A stretch of DNA of 6,765 bases from Nitrospinota bacterium (GTDB lineage: Bacteria; UBA8248): assembly GCA_003506735.1 (NCBI GenBank), contig DNYS01000181.1:1-6765 (forward strand), in the 5' to 3' direction. The notes under the pieces are model-generated. The model made no database searches. It saw only the letters and a list, made by a program, of their open reading frames with translations, and was not told the DNA's origin. Each line of letters begins with the position of its first letter. Positions within the stretch are counted from its first letter, which is position 1. A program made the position numbers and the translations under genes. Shown here piece after piece: positions 4,589 through 6,765 of this stretch.

Positions 4589-6765
4589 ATGCCTCCCAGG
4601 CTGCAAGGACTTCCGCCGGCGCGAATCATGGATATCGTCGATCTGGTGGAGGAGTACGCCTCCGGATACTCGGACCTCCTCACCAGCGCCTATATCTATA
4701 CGGCCAAGGTCCACCGGGGTCAGTCCCGCATATCGGGCGAGCCTTATATCTCCCATCCCCTCGAGGTGGCGCGCATTCTGGCCATCATGCGCCAGGATCC
4801 CGACACCGTGGCTGCCGGAATCCTTCACGACACGGTGGAGGACACCTCGGCGACGTGCGAGGAAATATCGGGCCTCTTCGGCGAGCATGTGGGAAAGCTC
4901 GTGGATGGCGTCACCAAGCTGGCCAAGCTCGACAGCAGCAACCCCCACGTCCGCCAGGCGGAAAATTACCGAAAAATGCTCCTGGCGATGTCCCACGATA
5001 TCCGGGTGATTCTCATCAAGCTGGCCGACCGTCTCCACAACGCCATGACGCTGGAATATCTCCCCCCCGACCGCCGCGAGCGCATCGCCCGGGAGACGGC
5101 CCAGATATACGCTCCCCTGGCGAACCGGCTGGGAATCGGCTGGCTCAAGGGCACGCTCGAGGAAATCGCTTTCCGCCATCTTCATCCGAAGGAGTACGCC
5201 GAAGTCGATAAAAAAATGAAAGAAGGCTTCGAGGACCGGAAAGTCTACCTGGACCAAACCAATGCCCTGGTGCAGGAGGCCATCGAGCGCTCGGGAATCG
5301 AAGCCACCGTGTCGGCCCGCTTCAAACTCCACTCCAGCATCTACCGCAAAATACAGGACCAGAATATCGACTTCCACCATGTCTACGACATCTCGGGCCT
5401 TCGAATCGTGGTCGAGGAGTTGAAGGATTGTTATGCCGTTCTCGGGCTGCTCCATTCCATGTGGAAGCCGATACCGGGGCGCTTCAAGGACTACATCGCC
5501 CTGCCCAAGGCCAACCTGTATCAATCCCTCCATACGACCGTCATGGGTTCGGCCGGCCAGCGGGTGGAATTCCAGATCCGGACGAAGGAAATGGACCGGG
5601 TCGCCGAGCAGGGGATTGCAGCCCATTGGCGCTACAAGGAGGAAGGGGAAGAAGAGGACGAAGAGTTCGATAAATTCGAATGGCTGCGGCGAATCATGGA
5701 GAGTCTCCGCGAGGAGACCGACCCCAAGGTTCTCGTCGATTCGGTCCGCCTGAATCTATTTCAGGACGAGGTGTTCGTCTTCACCCCCAAGAGCGAAGTC
5801 AAAAGCTTCCCCCGGGGGGCGACGCCGGTGGATTTCGCCTATGCGATACACTCCGAGGTGGGGCACCATTGCGTGGGCGCCAAGGTGAACGACCGGATCG
5901 TCCCCCTCAATATGCGCCTCGAAAACGGGGATGTCGTCGAAATTCTCACGAATCCCCAGCGGACGCCGGGAAGGGATTGGCTCAAATTCGTCGTGACGGT
6001 GCGGGCCAAGCAGCAGGTGAGGGCCTGGGTCCGCCAGGAGCAGCGGGCGCGCTCGACCGGTCTGGGCCGGGATCTTCTCGAGAACGAACTGGCCCGGTTC
6101 GAGGTGGAGCCCGCCCCATTTCTGGAAGAGGAGCCCCTGAATAAGGCCGCCAGCGCGCTCAATTTACAGGACCACAAGGATCTCCTGGCCGCCATCGGGT
6201 TCGGCCGCGTTTCGGCCCGCGAAGCGGTCGTTCGCCTTCTTCCCGAGGAGGCCGTTCGGGCTCACGAGCGGCTGGAGAAATCCGCCATTCGCCGGTTTGT
6301 CCACCGGGTCGGCGGAAAAAAACGCCATGCTATCGAGGTGAATGGGCGGGGCGATCTCCTCATCCGCTTCGCCAAGTGCTGCAATCCGATTCCGGGCGAC
6401 TCGATTTTCGGGTTTATCACCCGCGGCAAGGGCGTTACAGTTCATTCTAAAAAATGTTCCGGCGTGCAGGATCTTCTGGACGACAAGGAACGCCTGGTCG
6501 AGGTTTCCTGGGGCGAGTTGAAAAAAGACGAATTGTTCGGCGTGACTCTCGCCGTCGAGGCGGTCGATCGACCGGGAGTCTTGGCGGGGCTGAGCGCGGC
6601 CATCGCGGGCTGTCAGAGCAACATCACCCGCATCGAGGCGGAATCCCACCGCGAACGGGCGTACAGTCGCCTCCAGGTCCAGGTCCACGACCTGGAACAC
6701 CTCAACGAAGTCCTGAAAAGGGCGAAGGAGGTGAAAGGGGTTTTGTCCGTCCTGCGGATCACCTC
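4589..6765 (+). CDS. rel: bifunctional (p)ppGpp synthetase/hydrolase, Rel/SpoT (RSH) family; 3' end outside window
   Basis: This long RSH protein (725 complete codons, no stop) makes and degrades the stringent-response alarmone. The HD hydrolase domain keeps R47, H56, HDTVED (80-85) and LADRLHN (145-151), matching the catalytic set of the streptococcal Rel enzyme at a constant +3 offset, so hydrolysis should be active. The synthetase domain has RFKLHSSIYRKI (244-255), YDISGLRI (266-273; D267), the basic RFKD (298-301) typical of bifunctional enzymes, YQSLHTTV (311-318) and EFQIRT (327-332; E327). Then come a TGS domain (about 389-453), a helical region, the conserved-Cys/zinc-finger module (C597-C598, H619, C623) and an ACT domain (about 650-725) that lacks probably only its last residues. 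The ATG at 4589 follows AGGAAGGAG by 8 bases. It is a monocistronic-looking start after the ferredoxin terminator. Confidence 0.96.
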   Translation, partial: MPPRLQGLPPARIMDIVDLVEEYASGYSDLLTSAYIYTAKVHRGQSRISGEPYISHPLEVARILAIMRQDPDTVAAGILHDTVEDTSATCEEISGLFGEHVGKLVDGVTKLAKLDSSNPHVRQAENYRKMLLAMSHDIRVILIKLADRLHNAMTLEYLPPDRRERIARETAQIYAPLANRLGIGWLKGTLEEIAFRHLHPKEYAEVDKKMKEGFEDRKVYLDQTNALVQEAIERSGIEATVSARFKLHSSIYRKIQDQNIDFHHVYDISGLRIVVEELKDCYAVLGLLHSMWKPIPGRFKDYIALPKANLYQSLHTTVMGSAGQRVEFQIRTKEMDRVAEQGIAAHWRYKEEGEEEDEEFDKFEWLRRIMESLREETDPKVLVDSVRLNLFQDEVFVFTPKSEVKSFPRGATPVDFAYAIHSEVGHHCVGAKVNDRIVPLNMRLENGDVVEILTNPQRTPGRDWLKFVVTVRAKQQVRAWVRQEQRARSTGLGRDLLENELARFEVEPAPFLEEEPLNKAASALNLQDHKDLLAAIGFGRVSAREAVVRLLPEEAVRAHERLEKSAIRRFVHRVGGKKRHAIEVNGRGDLLIRFAKCCNPIPGDSIFGFITRGKGVTVHSKKCSGVQDLLDDKERLVEVSWGELKKDELFGVTLAVEAVDRPGVLAGLSAAIAGCQSNITRIEAESHRERAYSRLQVQVHDLEHLNEVLKRAKEVKGVLSVLRIT

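Noticed and set aside
4403..5626. A 407-codon open frame on the minus strand antisense to the rel gene
   Set aside because: It overlaps the RSH coding region and crosses the ferredoxin terminator. Its composition is that of a GC-rich shadow frame and it shows no recognisable motif.
1..6765. CRISPR arrays, tRNA or rRNA genes, insertion sequences, integrase sites
   Set aside because: I looked for spaced direct repeats, cloverleaf-like stems, transposase motifs and terminal inverted repeats and saw none. The Mrr-like gene alone, without partners, does not make a defence island.

Overview
The window is GC-rich bacterial chromosome with tightly packed genes, clear Shine-Dalgarno sites and intrinsic terminators. 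It looks like a Gram-negative-type, probably uncultured respiring bacterium. The split cytochrome b and the GPGWNFF loop in its C-terminal half resemble what I recall from Desulfobacterota/Geobacter-like lineages and neighbouring deep phyla, but I cannot fix the taxon from sequence alone.

Layout. (1) 1-159: C-terminal end of an unrecognised gene. (2) 160-443: leader region with a candidate promoter and a stem-loop. (3) 444-2774: a four-gene plus-strand operon, petC (Rieske) - petB (cytochrome b6-type) - petD (extended subunit IV) - a 36-residue single-span micro-protein, ended by a strong intrinsic terminator at 2807-2835. (4) 2856-3676: two minus-strand genes convergent with the pet operon, a 55-residue membrane micro-protein followed by a membrane-anchored Mrr-type nuclease-fold protein that appears to lack the catalytic lysine. 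(5) 3813-4499: a ferredoxin with four [4Fe-4S] motifs, with its own promoter and its own perfect-stem terminator. (6) 4541-6765: a bifunctional (p)ppGpp synthetase/hydrolase of the Rel/SpoT family that runs off the right edge, preceded by an 8-bp inverted repeat.

How the genes work together. The pet operon encodes the core of a quinol-oxidising Rieske/cytochrome b complex. PetB carries the b6f-type fingerprint: split gene, Cys at the heme c_i position, and 14 residues between the helix D histidines. PetD has two more membrane spans than plant subunit IV, and the Qo-site Glu of PEWY is replaced (APWY). The Rieske protein has Phe where high-potential forms have Tyr. Together these suggest a lower-potential, perhaps menaquinol-oxidising, enzyme. 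No c-type cytochrome or cytochrome f is in the window, so the electron exit subunit must be encoded elsewhere. The 36-residue ORF is placed and shaped like the small single-helix b6f subunits (PetG/L/M/N) and is the most promising candidate for something undescribed. The ferredoxin and Rel genes are separate transcription units with no evident link to the complex.
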